A DNA stretch of 64,000 nt. Source: Acorus gramineus (lineage: Eukaryota; Streptophyta; Magnoliopsida; Acorales; Acoraceae). The first letter of the stretch is position 1. Every line of letters begins with the position of its first letter. A program made the position numbers and the translations under genes. Below, piece after piece: positions 45,565-56,163 of this stretch. Where the stretch lies: assembly GCA_030737835.1 (NCBI GenBank), contig CM060856.1:6905245-6969244 (forward strand), read 5' to 3'. A model generated the notes under the pieces. The model did no database searches and was not told the origin of the DNA. It saw nothing but the letters and a program-made list of their open reading frames with translations.

Positions 45565-45727
45565 GCTAAATCTTCGTATGATGTAATGCTCTTGACACCT
45601 CATCACAGGCAGCTAAATCTTAGGATGTGATGCTCTTGACACCTTATCACATGAGGCTAAATCTTAGGAGGTGATGCTCTTGACACCTCACATGGGGATA
45701 AATCTTAGAATGTGATGTTCTTCAACA
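45565..45727 (+). repeat. Tandem repeat, unit 41-47 bp, four copies
   Basis: Copies begin at 45565, 45612, 45656 and 45697 with GCTAAATCTTAGGATGTGAT-like sequence and continue GCTCTTGACACCTCATCACA. They lie just upstream of the P450 5' fragment. Confidence 0.85.
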
Positions 45728-45784
45728 CTGAGGATTTTATAAGTATGACTACATTCCTCGCAGGGACGAGGAACTCGTTATGTA

Positions 45785-45939
45785 CCCCACACACTTCAGA
45801 GATGGATAATGATCCCAAAATGACAATCATACTGACTGTTGCACTTCTCTTGGTGGCTACTGCATTGCTATGACTCTTCATCACCCCCAAAAGTGGAGCC
45901 AAGAAGCAGAGCCTACCCCCATCTCCACCAGGCCTCCCT
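45785..45939 (+). pseudogene. Cytochrome P450 5' fragment
   Basis: From CCACACACTTCAGAGATGG onward it matches 39385-39533, the start of the intact P450, at about 95 percent by eye. ATG is at 45802. A Trp codon of the membrane anchor has become TGA (45873 region), and the copy stops at the proline hinge, where hAT-like GGCCC-rich sequence begins. It is non-functional. Confidence 0.93.
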
Positions 45940-45940
45940 T

Positions 45941-46432
45941 ATGGGGCCCAGCCCGTAGGCCCACCGGCTGGCCCGGCCCGTAGGCCCATGGGGGGCAATC
46001 TAATAAATGAGTAACATGTAATTTTTATTTGAATTGTGATTTAATTATACAAATTATTGACATTTATGTAGATGCTAACCTAGTTAGATACATGTATTTA
46101 TTTATTCTTTTAAATAATTAATTTATTTAATATTCTTATTTTGAAAATTTAATAGATATAAATATTTTTTTTAATATTGTACTTTAAATTTTGTGTTATT
46201 TTAATATTATATACAAATAAATAACTTAGAATAAAAAAATCAAAAGGAATAAGATGTTTAAAATTTGGGCCCGTGGGCCTGAACCGAGGCCCGACCCATG
46301 GGCCCGTTCAGGCCCGTGCCCATGGGCAGGGCCTCGACCTTGTTTTCCGCTGGCCAAGAAGGCCCGCGGGCCAGGCCTAGGCCCTATTTCAACGGGCCGG
46401 GCAGGCCCGGCCCGGGCCGTTGCCGACCCCTA
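45941..46432. mobile_element. GGCCC-rich hAT-type element interrupting the P450 fragment
   Basis: Both ends are rich in GGCCCG words. The right end, read on the complementary strand, is TAGGGGTCGGCAACGGCCCG, a standard plant hAT terminus. The left end lacks the expected terminal bases, so it is truncated. Open frames here are only GC-rich repeats. Confidence 0.6.
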
Positions 46433-46620
46433 TATGAGCATATATTAATAAAACAATCGGGTCTCTGGTCTAACTGGTCGGGGCGGAGTGCCCCCGGACC
46501 CGACCCGTTTGTTTGTTCGGGTCTACCGGGTCGGATCCAAATCAGGTAGAATATATTACACGTGTAATCGAGTCCGGATCGGATCGGATTCGGGTCTAGA
46601 CCCGACCCGTTGACTGGCTT
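46433..46620. mobile_element. Right-end fragment of a hAT element related to 26740-27338
   Basis: Aligns with 27157-27338 from TATGAGCATATTTTAATAAA through ATATTACACGTGTAATCG to GACCCGACCCGTTGACAGG. The left part is missing where the neighbouring GGCCC-rich element begins. Confidence 0.8.
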
Positions 46621-48460
46621 AGTTATTACTAGATAAATAATCATCGACATGTTTATATTTAATTTTATTATTCCTTCTATTACATTATTTTTTTATCTTT
46701 CTAAATAATAAATTGTAGTAAATAAAATGTGGATGAGCGATTTTAATATGACGTTGGAATTTAAATCGGGTAGCGTTCGTGCAAAACAATTAACATATTT
46801 TTTTCCCCTTGGGGACTTTAATATTTATTATTTAAACAGGGATGCATTTCTTGTGTTATAGCTTTATTAATAAAAAAAAGTGTAATCAACTGCTAAACCA
46901 ATGATAATTTTATAATCCTCAACAACTATTCTGATGTTATTCTTCAATGTTAGAGTTCATGATTCATCTCAACAAAAGATAAATCAAACATTGTCGAGTC
47001 CGCACTTGGCGCATGATTTAGGACCACCCCCGTTCTATGGGGGCTGTGGATTGGAATCCTGCCCGAGGCAGGAGAAAAAAAACAGGGAGACCACTCCACC
47101 ACTCCTTTGGGCTATGTGTTTGTGGGCTCTGCCCACCTTAATTTATTAATAAAATAATCTTCTCACTCTAACAAAAACGATGTAACTATTGTCAGATTTA
47201 TAGAGATAGAAGAAGAGTGTCAAAATACAATATGCAAATTTTTGCAAATGTATGCACGCAAGCAGGCATGAACAAAATGGATGATTTTACGGTTTATTTT
47301 TTGTTGCAGTGGATTCGTTGTTTTTTGACGGGGGGAAATGAAAATAGTAAGAAATGTTACAAAAAAAAATGATAATGAGAATCGGTTGATTAGTCATGAT
47401 CCTTGTTTTGAAACTCAAGTTTAAGACAACTCCATTCACAAAGGGTTCCGGTAATCCTATTTCCAAGTCTCTATTTTTCCAAAACTAGTACATACTAATT
47501 TATCATATAATATATATGAATTGTTATTTATTTTACATAAAATTATGTATCCAATTCCTTAAAAAAATATAATTCATTTATGATTGTAACACATCATGCA
47601 TAAGAATCAGTATTTGTTGTGAAACGCCGGCTTGCGAATCAAACCTGCTTAACTAGGGTCCATAGGATCAAATTTAGCCCGACTTATAGATCCGACCACG
47701 GGCTCGACTAGTGCCCCAGACCCTCCGCTGCCACACATTAACACGTGAGGCAATGGCAGGTCCTCATATGACTATATTTGAGGGGAGCACACATGACTCC
47801 CTGTGGAGGGAGAGAGTTACCTATTTAAAAAGGTTTAAATAGTGGTGGAGGATTGTAGTGGTAAAAATCTTTTATACCAGGTACTTGCCCCTAACATCTC
47901 TCTGTCCTTGTCTTTTTCTTTCTTTTTTTTTATTTTTTTATTTTTTATTGTGTGTTTTGTTTTTTACTCATCCTATCACTCAGATATAACCTATTTTTAT
48001 TTAATTTTAAATTAATATGTTCACAATTTTTTTTAAAAAATATTTATTTATTTTTATTTTATTTTATTTTTTTATCCATTCATGTCCAAATCCGTGGGGG
48101 GTCTCAGGTTTAGATTTTACCCGGCGGTCCAGTTCAGCCCGAATCCGTTGGCTAGAAAAGCCTACGTGTTGAGCCTCACCCGGGATTTGTCTGGGATTCA
48201 CGGGCCGGATCAGCCTGACATGATTTGACTAGACATTCAGTACTTTCCTCAAGAGGTTCTCCGATATATATTCTCACGGATGGTAGTGTTCATCCTCGAA
48301 ATTTTAATGCAGGTGCTGCATTCGTGGTTGTTCAAGAATCTCCTCCTATCCAAGCCAGGGGTTCAGAATCCGGGATCGGATGATGGGCGAAAGGGGGCAG
48401 AAATACGGGGGATGTCATCCTCCTCTGCAGCACATTCTCTTCACCATCCTCCATCGGACC
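46621..48460. other. Transposon debris
   Basis: 47010-47150 (GGGGGCTGTGGATTGGAATC to CCCACCTTAATTTATTAATA) resembles the 3' tail of a plant LINE. 47630-48460 may be the 5' part of the LINE whose ORF1 follows. No host gene seen. Confidence 0.4.
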
Positions 48461-48461
48461 G

Positions 48462-49190
48462 ATTGTGTCCCCATGGGTGACGGCGGTGCAGAAGATGACA
48501 GATACAGGGCTGTCATTTTCGGTTCCGCCGGAGGTGGTCCAGAAACTCAAATGCTCGCACGATCGGGTGTACATGCCTGATGAGGCTCGCTTAGCTGCTG
48601 ATCGACGTAAGCGGCAGTTCACTCCCTATGGAAAGTTCCTTGGACCGCGGGTGGAGATCCATTATCTTCGGAGGCGCTTGGCGATGATGTGGCCGGTAAA
48701 AAAACTCATATTTTGTAGGGGATCTTGCAAATGGTTTTTATGTTTTAAAATTCAGTAATGAAGAAGATATGCTAGCAGTGTTGTCGGGGGGGCCGTGGGT
48801 CATACAGGACCACCTGCTCAACCTTCAACGCTGGAGGGATAATTTTGATCCGTCCACTGCAACGTTTGAAATTACACCTGTTTGGATTAGGTTTCCAAAT
48901 CTCCCGCTTGATTTCTGGGATGGTCTCACACCCTCTCAGAGATTGCAGCATTTGCGGGTACACCTATTCGAGTGGATACCACTGTTGAAGACATAGGTAG
49001 ATGTTGATACGCCCGAGCTTTGGTCGAGGTAGATCTTCGATTGCCTTTATGTCCAGGAATTTGGATTGGGGAGGATCGTCGATGGCAAGCTTTTGTTTAT
49101 GAACGAATCCCTCGAATTTGTCAGAGATGGGGTCGAATAACTCATACGGCGTCACAATGCAACTATATGCCACCCAGGGCGACATCTCCG
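48462..49190 (+). pseudogene. LINE (L1-type) ORF1 remnant with DUF4283 and zinc knuckle
   Basis: Successive frames read GFYVLKFSNEEDMLAVLSGG, PWVIQDHLLNLQRW, ITPVWIRFPNLPLDFWD, EDIGRC-stop-YARALVEVDL and YERIPRICQRWGRITHTASQ. This is the DUF4283 plus CCHC-type region found in the first ORF of plant L1 elements. It is broken by at least two frameshifts and one stop, and one knuckle Cys has become Trp. No endonuclease or reverse transcriptase follows. Confidence 0.85.
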
Positions 49191-50098
49191 ATGCCCCTGA
49201 AGCACAAGATCATATTTAAGATATTAAAACATGGTAACTTATTAAAACAGGTTATTTATCATATTTAAGATAAATTGTTAAAATCCATGGCAGAAAATTA
49301 AGGCTGATAATAGACTATTCTGTTCTGAAATTATTGGATAAATGGGCTATTATCAGACAAAAATAGAAAGATTATGAAGACAGGGTTTAGAAGAGCCTGG
49401 TATGGAGTCACGTGGTAACGCTGTCTTCAGAACAGAATACGCCCCCTCAATCGCACAGGGTTCTCGACGATCTATTCCCAAGATAAAACCACCCAGCCCT
49501 CGCTGTTCTCTTCTTGGTGCAAGCAGGAAGAAAAGTCGAACCGGTCGCAGACTTGATCGCCCAAAAGAACAAAAAGGAAAAATAAGAACTCTGTTTGTGT
49601 GGAGGATTTCTGATGGAACACTTAATTTTTTCGCTTTATTTGAATCTCTGCGAATGCGGCCTTTTTATAGGCACAGAGATTCGACCGTTAGAGGTGTAAC
49701 GTTAACTATAATTACACACATCATTTATGGTAAACGTTTCGGTTACCATATTTATTTCCAACGTTTAAAATTCAAACGTTGTCAGCTGTTACGAAAAACA
49801 AAAACGTTTATCCCATTAAATTTTTAATATTTATTTGAAAAATAATTAATACATTTTTTTTAAGAAAATATATTATTTGTCCAACACAAAAAAACCCTAC
49901 CACTCCCCCAACAAAACCTTCAACAATCTCCACCAATGCCGGCCCCCTTGACGAGATCCACCAGTCGCCTCGATGATCTCCACCAACGCTTGCCTTCCCT
50001 CTCCACCAATCTACGAGGTCTACTCGGTCCACCGCCCGATCGACAAGATCGACGAGGTTCGCCCGATCCACACCGCGAAGTAGGCCAACAACTATACC
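49191..50098 (-). other. Possible solo LTR or other repeat, unassigned
   Basis: On the minus strand, CCTATAAAAAGGCCGC at about 49660-49675 looks like a TATA box within an LTR-like GC-richer region (49380-49700). Ends were not defined. 49915-50090 has CACCAA(T/C)..GATC..CGA words without a coding frame. Confidence 0.3.
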
Positions 50099-50629
50099 TG
50101 TCACGTCCCAGGGCTGGCCAACCCCGGGACGCGACAGGTGCATGTATCATATCAGAAGCCTACACAGGAGGTCAATAATATATATCATACACAGACAACT
50201 AGAATGACACACATGCAACAAAAGGGACTGACATGATATATACACCAAATGCGGAAGCAAAAGACTGAATCTGTGAATAACCATTCTACAGACTCGATAC
50301 ACAATCATACGTCCTGTGAGAGCCAATATACACAATATACAACTGAACACATACCAACACGTGCCAAGCACGGAAATACAATACATACAACTGAGATAAG
50401 GGATGCTGATAGCCTCTGGTACTCGCGGACGTAGCGCTGCTCCGCTACTGAAGAAATCCCTCGGAAAGCTCCAACTGCTGCTCCGGCTCTAGCTCAGGCT
50501 CAGTGACCACTGGGGAAAAACATGTGCGAGGGGTGAGCCACACGCTCAGTGAACAGCACAACCCACGCAACACAGACAATATTTACCACAATATTCCATT
50601 ATTTTAATCCAGCCATCAATACATAACAA

Positions 50630-50815
50630 CATAATCCAGTGGTTCGTACTTCGCCGAACCACCACACCCTCACCCTCACCCATCCCTGGGTGACATAGGA
50701 TTTTGGGACTGATAATCATCTATTCACAAATCCAGTAGGTCGCTCATCGCCAACCCACTACACCCTCACCCTCACCCTACCACGGGTGACATAGGATTTT
50801 GGGACTGACTAGGCT
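50630..50815 (+). repeat. Twofold repeat inside the LTR, about 100 bp each
   Basis: Both copies read TCCAGT(G/A)G, a stretch with CGCC..AACC, CACCCTCACCCTCACCC and GGGTGACATAGGATTTTGGG. The same pair is present in LTR 2 (about 56695-56880) and LTR 3 (about 62760-62940). Confidence 0.85.
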
Positions 50816-51140
50816 GTTGGTCACCCTTGGTCCACCGATAGTCTCTCCCTCCACTCCGTAGGCCGCCTGGTCTACTCCCACATTCAGCACAGTCCGAAAC
50901 CAAATCAGGAGGTGCCTACTAATGGGAGCCCTCTGTCAGGAAGGCCCTGTCTAACGCTGGGGGTAGCCTCTACCGAATCCAACGCAGGGAACAGAACAGC
51001 CTATCCATACGCATATGATCCACTCGGATCCGCCAACTACATATCATTACAACTCAAATGTCATGAATTCCTCTGAATTCAACCAGGTGCATCATCAAGA
51101 TGCGGGAACATGTACAAAAATCAGTAAGGCTGGAATATCA

Positions 51141-51455
51141 TTGGGGGAAAGAAACTCGGAAGGGCGGCGTGAGTTCCCGTTATAGGATACCTCGACAACC
51201 AAACAAGGAACACGGAGTACCCTAACCCGGGTCTCACCGCTGTCCTCGCAAGGCCCCTCCCTTACAATATCTACCAACTATACTAATAATTATACCAATC
51301 ATACAATCATTACATATAATATTATTGGGACTAGAACCTTGGGAGGGCAGCCCGAGGTCCCGATACAGGACATCCCGACAACCAAACAAGGAACACGGAG
51401 CACCCTAACACGGGTCTCAGCGTTGACCTCGCAAGGCTCCTCCCTATAATATTAT
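51141..51455 (+). repeat. Twofold repeat inside the LTR, about 125 bp each
   Basis: Copies at about 51141-51265 and 51326-51455 share CCCGACAACCAAACAAGGAA and CACGGAGTACCCTA, followed by CGGGTCTCA and GCAAGG(C/T)(C/T)CCTCCCT. A third, diverged copy lies in the internal region at 54016-54138. Also present at matching places in LTR 2 and LTR 3. Confidence 0.85.
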
Positions 51456-51894
51456 CCTAAGGCATGCGATCTAACAGATACCAGCATTTAATTTAATAAT
51501 TAAACTAGTAGGACGCATGCATAGGCCGGGGTTTCCTAGCATGAAAACCAGGGGACATGCTGCATGGCTCATACGCATATCCTATGGGTGCAAGTCCCTA
51601 ACATAAAAGCCTAGGGTAGCATGCATTCTACATTTTCATCACACAAGCATGGATTACATATTATTTGCAGGTAATATTTATCCATGTCGCCCCAGGAGAG
51701 GTCGGTATACGCCCAAGTGCGTATAACACCTCTCTACTGGGTTGGATTGTCCCACTCACCAGTGATCGGGGTCAACGCGCGACCGTCTGTCGAGATCTGC
51801 AAGACAGGTATTATTTGGTAAGTATTAATCCACAATTATCATTAAATACATAAATAAACACCCCAAACCCACAACAAGCATCCAACACCTCCCC

Positions 51895-52620
51895 AACAAC
51901 TACCCGCGGCCTCGGCAACCACCCGCACGGCCTCGGCAACCACCCGCACGGCCTCCCGACCGCCCGGGTGCACCGCCGCGCTTCGGCCCGCGCGTCCCGC
52001 GCTCCGCCGGCCCCTGCCCGCCGCTTGGACACGCCGCCGCACCACCTCGCCGCACCTCGCCGCGCTTCGCGCGCACCACCGCGGCCTCACCGCGCCCTCC
52101 GCGCACCGCCACGGCCTCGCCGCCGCCTCCGCGCACGCCATCCGCACCCTCAGCCACGGCCTCGCGCACGCCACGGCCTCGCGCACGCCATCCGCACCCT
52201 CAGCCACGACCCGCGCACGCCTCGCGCACGCCTCCTCGCCCCGCGCGCACCCCGCGCGCACCTCCGCCACCTCCTCCGCGCGCACCTCGCGCGTCCAGCA
52301 CCTCCGGCAGCACCTCCACGCGCACCTCGCGCGTCCAGCACCTCCGGCAGCACCTCCGCGCGCACCTCGCGCGTCCAGCACCTCCGGCAGCACCTCCGCG
52401 CGCACCTCGCGCGACCTGCTCCACGCGCACCAGCCGCCCAGCTCGCCCAGCACCGGCCTCTGCTCGCCCAGCACCGGCCAGCACCCTGCACCAGGCCCGC
52501 GTGCCCTCGCGCGCACGCCGCGCGTACGCGCGCCCGCGCACGCAAGCGCGCCTGCCCGCGCGCACCCGACCTGGCGCCGCCTGGGCTGCTGCTGCTGCTG
52601 CTTGCGTCCGAGACAGGGCC
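51895..52620. other. CpG-rich block of LTR 1
   Basis: About 725 bp made largely of CGCGC, CGCAC and GCCTC words with very many CpGs, in contrast to the AT-rich surroundings. An exact counterpart is at 57957-58682 in LTR 2. In a silenced plant element methylation normally erodes CpG to TpG, so its intactness fits recent amplification. Confidence 0.85.
52279..52414 (+). repeat. 40-bp tandem repeat, three copies plus a partial one
   Basis: Copies start at 52279, 52319, 52359 and (partial) 52399 with CGCGCACCTCGCGCGTCCAG and continue CACCTCCGGCAGCACCTC. The same repeat, with the same copy number, is in LTR 2 (58341-58476). Confidence 0.92.
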
Positions 52621-53370
52621 CCAGCCTGCCGAGCGCCTCCAACCACCTCTCCCACTGCCGCCGACCACCTCCAACCGCCTCCGACCACCCTCCGACGACC
52701 CCCACTGCCACCAACCACTCCCCAAACACAAAACCCCCCCAGCATTCATCTAAGCAAGAAAAAAGAGGGAAAGAAGGCTTACCGAGGGGAGGAAGAGGCG
52801 TCCGGTGGATCTCCACGCGCCGAAACCCTTCCCAAAAGCCTTCTCACGCCCCGATCTAGCTTATCCCTCGATGGGCCAAATCAGAGGAGAAAGGGGAGGT
52901 CGGGGAGGCTAAAGTCGTCGGAATCGGGATTTGAAGGCACCGGGGCGTAGATCGGGACCCGATCTACACTTCCCGTGCTTTAGGTTTTCGATTTTGAGGG
53001 GTCTAGGGGGCTTGAAAGGAAGAAAAACGGAGAGGGGAGAGAGAGATCTCGACGAGGAAGACAATGAATAGTGATTAGATATTTTTTTGATTCCTTTTAA
53101 GTAGAGCGCGACTTAAAAACCCGGATACGCCCCGGAACTGCGAAATTTTTGCAAACGATGCCAGAATTCGATGAAACTTTCATGAGAGGTCTAAAATGGC
53201 GCCAGGACACCAAATATGCAGTCAGATTTCCAATCGGAGTCCTCTAGCTCAGACGATAGCTAACAGTCTGAAATTATGCGGTTCCGACCAAAAACCCTAA
53301 AAATTTTAAAACTGCCAGAACGCTCTAACGGTTACCAACAGGTTAAAAGTGACACATATATAACATTATT

Positions 53371-53380
53371 CCCCCCTTAG
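53371..53380 (-). other. Polypurine tract of unit 1
   Basis: Minus strand CTAAGGGGGG, separated from the LTR by about 16 bp of AT-rich sequence (ATATATG side). The equivalent tract of unit 2 is at 59439-59448. Confidence 0.65.
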
Positions 53381-53389
53381 GAAATTTTG

Positions 53390-53840
53390 TCCCCAAAATT
53401 CGCCAAAAACATCTAGGAGGGGAAAGATGCGGATACGCGTCGAACCTGGCCTCCACGAGCTCCCAAGTGTCCTTAACACCGGAACGGTGCTGCCATCGCA
53501 CCTCGACCAACTGGACGGTCTTGGTGCAGAGCCTCCTCACGCGGCGGTCCATGATCTCAATCGACTGCTCCACGAATGACTGTCCGGCTCAGAGACGAGC
53601 GGCTCGAACGGGATGACGTGAGCAGGATCGCGGACACCTTTACCCAACCGCGAACCCACCACTCCAAGACGGAGAGGTAAGAATTGGCGCTGAGGTGAGC
53701 CTCCGAGTAAACTCCAGGAAGCTCTCCTCGCAAGACGGGGACCACTCGAACCGGACATCCTTCCGAGTAAGGCAGTTAAGAGGAACAGCTATCTTCGAGA
53801 GTCCCTCGTCAAGCTTCCTACAATAACCCTCCAACTCGGG
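53390..53840 (-). pseudogene. Scraps of pol in unit 1 (reverse transcriptase/RNase H and integrase ends)
   Basis: 53640-53834 reads YCRKLDEGLSKIAVPLN and FEWSPSCEESFLEFTRRLTS, matching the linker between gypsy reverse transcriptase and RNase H. 53395-53580 reads IEIMDRRVRRLCTKTVQLVE and VRWQHRSGVKDTWELVEARF, the C-terminal integrase part. The two lie next to each other although about 1.5 kb of pol should separate them, and the frames are broken. No catalytic residue of any pol enzyme remains. Confidence 0.85.
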
Positions 53841-54015
53841 AAGCTCCGAATCCTTGCGGGGTTCGACGGCCTACGCCAATTCGACATAGCAAACGTCTTA
53901 CCCGGGTCCACAGATATGCCTTCACCAGAAATCACTCAGCCCAAAAGGCCTTAACCTCTAACCAAACTCGCACTTGATCTCTCATCTATCTGATGTTCCA
54001 TGGCATCCCTTACCT

Positions 54016-54640
54016 GGGAAAAGAAACCTCGGGAGGGCACCATGGAATCCCGATATAGGATACCCCGACAACCAAACAAGGAACACGAAGTACCCTAGCC
54101 CGGGTTCCAACGCCGACCTCACAAGGCCCCTTAATCCAGAAAGGAACACTGGAAGAAGACATCATTTAAAAGAATACCACTAACTCCTCCGGATCACCTA
54201 CATCTAGATGATCACCCAACGATGTCATTCAACATCCTTTGCAAGACCGAACCCAACATCATTGGGAATGGTCCAACAGAACTTGGGTTACGAGCGACCC
54301 GCCTTCGCCTCATCCACACCCTCACTCCCGAAAGGAGACATTTTGGGACTTTGGGAGAGACTTAGACTGCTCTCTACCCCTGGTCCACCGGTAGCCTCTC
54401 CCCGCTCCGTAGCTCGCCTGGTCCTCTGACCGGGAGCCTGTCTAACGCCGGGGCTGTACTACGCGGATCCAACTAAGGGGAGAGCGATTCCACGCTCGCG
54501 ACACCATTCAATAATCTCTTACCGGGTAGCCCCTACCTAGCATACTCCCAAATTCAGTACCCCTCCGACTGCATCGGCGGTACCTACTGATGGGAACTCA
54601 CTGCCAGGACGGCTAAAACCCGGCTTCCTTAACCCAAACA
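54016..54640. other. LTR-derived segment within internal region 1
   Basis: 54016-54138 matches the 125-bp LTR repeats (CCCGACAACCAAACAAGGAA), and 54335-54600 matches LTR positions about 50795-51010 (TTTTGGGACT, then CCTGGTCCACCGGTAGCCTC and CTGTCTAACGCCGGGG), in the same orientation but clearly diverged. It occupies the place of most of pol. The same segment is in unit 2 at about 60087-60710. Confidence 0.8.
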
Positions 54641-54734
54641 ACCGCTCTTGACACTCACTCATCCAGATACCCCACACACTTGCATAATAACCACCAATTA
54701 CACACACACCTATCCTTATACTAGAAAGCTGGGA

Positions 54735-56044
54735 ACACAAGATGATACCTCGAACCATGACACCCGAAGGCTGCGCCTCCTCGGCCGTAAGCGCTGCAAC
54801 TCTGCCTTGAACCAACCGCGGCTGAGGAGCAGGGGCACGCCTCGCCGGCTGCACTGGCTGCTGCTGGCGCTGAGGCTGCTGCTGCAAGAACGGCGGCTGC
54901 TGAGGTGGCACTCGGGGTCGGCCAGCATCTGGGCAATTGTATCTGATATGCCCGATGCGCTGACAATGAAAACAGCGCCGCTTCTCCGGCTGCCAGGACT
55001 GGATGGGCACTGCTGCAATGGGTGCCGGATCCCATACTGGCACCGCATCTGCTGGAGGAGAGGCAGCCGCTGACTGCTCGAAGCGGGGCCTCTTCCTCTT
55101 GCGCTGCCCCTGGTCCCGACTCCCGGAAGGACCCTGATCTGAAGAAGGGGTCGGAGCCCGCACTTGAATCCCGAGGTCTCTCTCGACGGTCTTCGCCCGA
55201 GACACTAAGTCGGAGTACCTCGTGAAAGCGTGGGCAGTGACGTGCACCCGGATAGCGCTGCTGAGACCCAGCTCGAATCGCCGGCACCTCGTGACCTCAT
55301 CCGTCACCAAGGCTGGAGCAAATCTGGACAGACTCGTGAAGCGCGCAGAGTAGTCAGCGACGGACATGGTGCCCTGAGTCAGCTGCTCGAACTCCCGCTC
55401 CACTAGCTGTCGCGTCGAGAACGGAAGTACTCATCCAGAAGCCTCCGGAATCCCGCCCAAGAAAGCTGCTCCACTCCCTCTGGAATGTCCACCACTCGGG
55501 TAGCCCACCAGTCGGCGGCGTCACCCTTCAGCATAAAGGTGGCCAGGGAGACTCGCTGGCGATCGGTGCAAAGCATGGCCGCGAAGATCGTGTCCACCTC
55601 CCTCAACCAACGCTCTGGCGCAAGAGGATCTGCCGACTGCCCATGAAACTCGGGAGGATGGAGCTTCAGAAAGGCGTTGAGGCCGCTCTGCCGCACTCGC
55701 GCTGCCGCCTCTAGCTCCTCCTCCCTCTGCAGGGGATCCTCAACTCTCACTGCCGGAACTGCCACAGGAACTGGGGGTACATCGGGTACCACAGGCGGAT
55801 CTGCCACCAAGGGGACCGGCGGAACTGCCTCGCGGGTCGCCCTCAGCTCCTGAATCTCCCTAGCCTGCTCTGCCAACATCCGCGTCTGTGTCTCCACCAA
55901 ATCAGCCAACCGAGCGAAAGCACGCTCCCAAGCAGGTGGCTCCTGCGTCAAGGGCTCTCCGGTAGCATCCTCGTCTCTGGTAGGTCCGGAAACCTCCAAA
56001 GACCGAGAGGGACCTCGTCCGCGCCGTCCTCTGCGAGGAGGCAT
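54735..56044 (-). pseudogene. Gypsy gag (with start of protease) of unit 1, frameshifted
   Basis: Starts MPPRRGRRGRGPSRSLEVSG at 56044. The Gag domain (WLREVDTIFAAMLCTDRQRV) is at about 55500-55620. Near 55425-55445 small deletions, relative to unit 2, shift the frame (FRRLLDEYFRS then stop at 55403). The reading continues in another frame through the CCHC knuckle (CFHCQRIGHIRYNCP, about 54950-54995) to the beginning of the protease region (VMVRGIILCS), after which LTR-like sequence begins. No protease active site is present. Confidence 0.88.
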
Positions 56045-56147
56045 ATCAGCACCCTAAGAAAACCAGACACTAGGATCAGAATACTCATATCGAAATCCTA
56101 GGACTCATCTCTACGAAAGGAAGACTATTGGCTCTGACAGGACCAGG

Positions 56148-56159
56148 CTCTGATACCAA
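56148..56159 (-). other. Primer-binding site of unit 1 (tRNA-iMet)
   Basis: Minus strand TGGTATCAGAGC, complementary to the 3' end of plant initiator tRNA-Met. It lies four bases inside the LTR end (LTR boundary at 56164), as expected for a gypsy element. Confidence 0.92.
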
Positions 56160-56163
56160 CTTT

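Larger units (their letters stand above)
50099..53354 (-). repeat. LTR 1 of the gypsy array
   Basis: 3256 bp, bounded on the plus strand by TGTCAC and GTGACA. The left flank (ATACC) is unrelated to the array, so this is the true left edge. It contains pairs of internal repeats (50630-50815, 51141-51455), a 40-bp triplet repeat at 52279 and a CpG-rich block at 51895-52620. Long open frames on both strands in the CpG-rich block are compositional artefacts. Confidence 0.92.

Noticed and set aside
46254..46549. Pro/Gly/Arg-rich plus frames
   Set aside because: They lie in GGCCC-rich hAT termini; composition explains them.
50671..50800. CCCTCACCCTCACCC words that look telomere-like
   Set aside because: The plant telomere unit is CCCTAAA; here there are only two or three CCCTCA units per module, in an LTR, so no telomeric origin is supported.
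51842..52816. Long overlapping open frames (up to 324 codons) on both strands in the LTR, repeated at 57904-58813
   Set aside because: They arise from the extremely GC-rich, stop-poor block. They exist on both strands at once and contain only Ala/Arg/Gly/Pro-type repeats.
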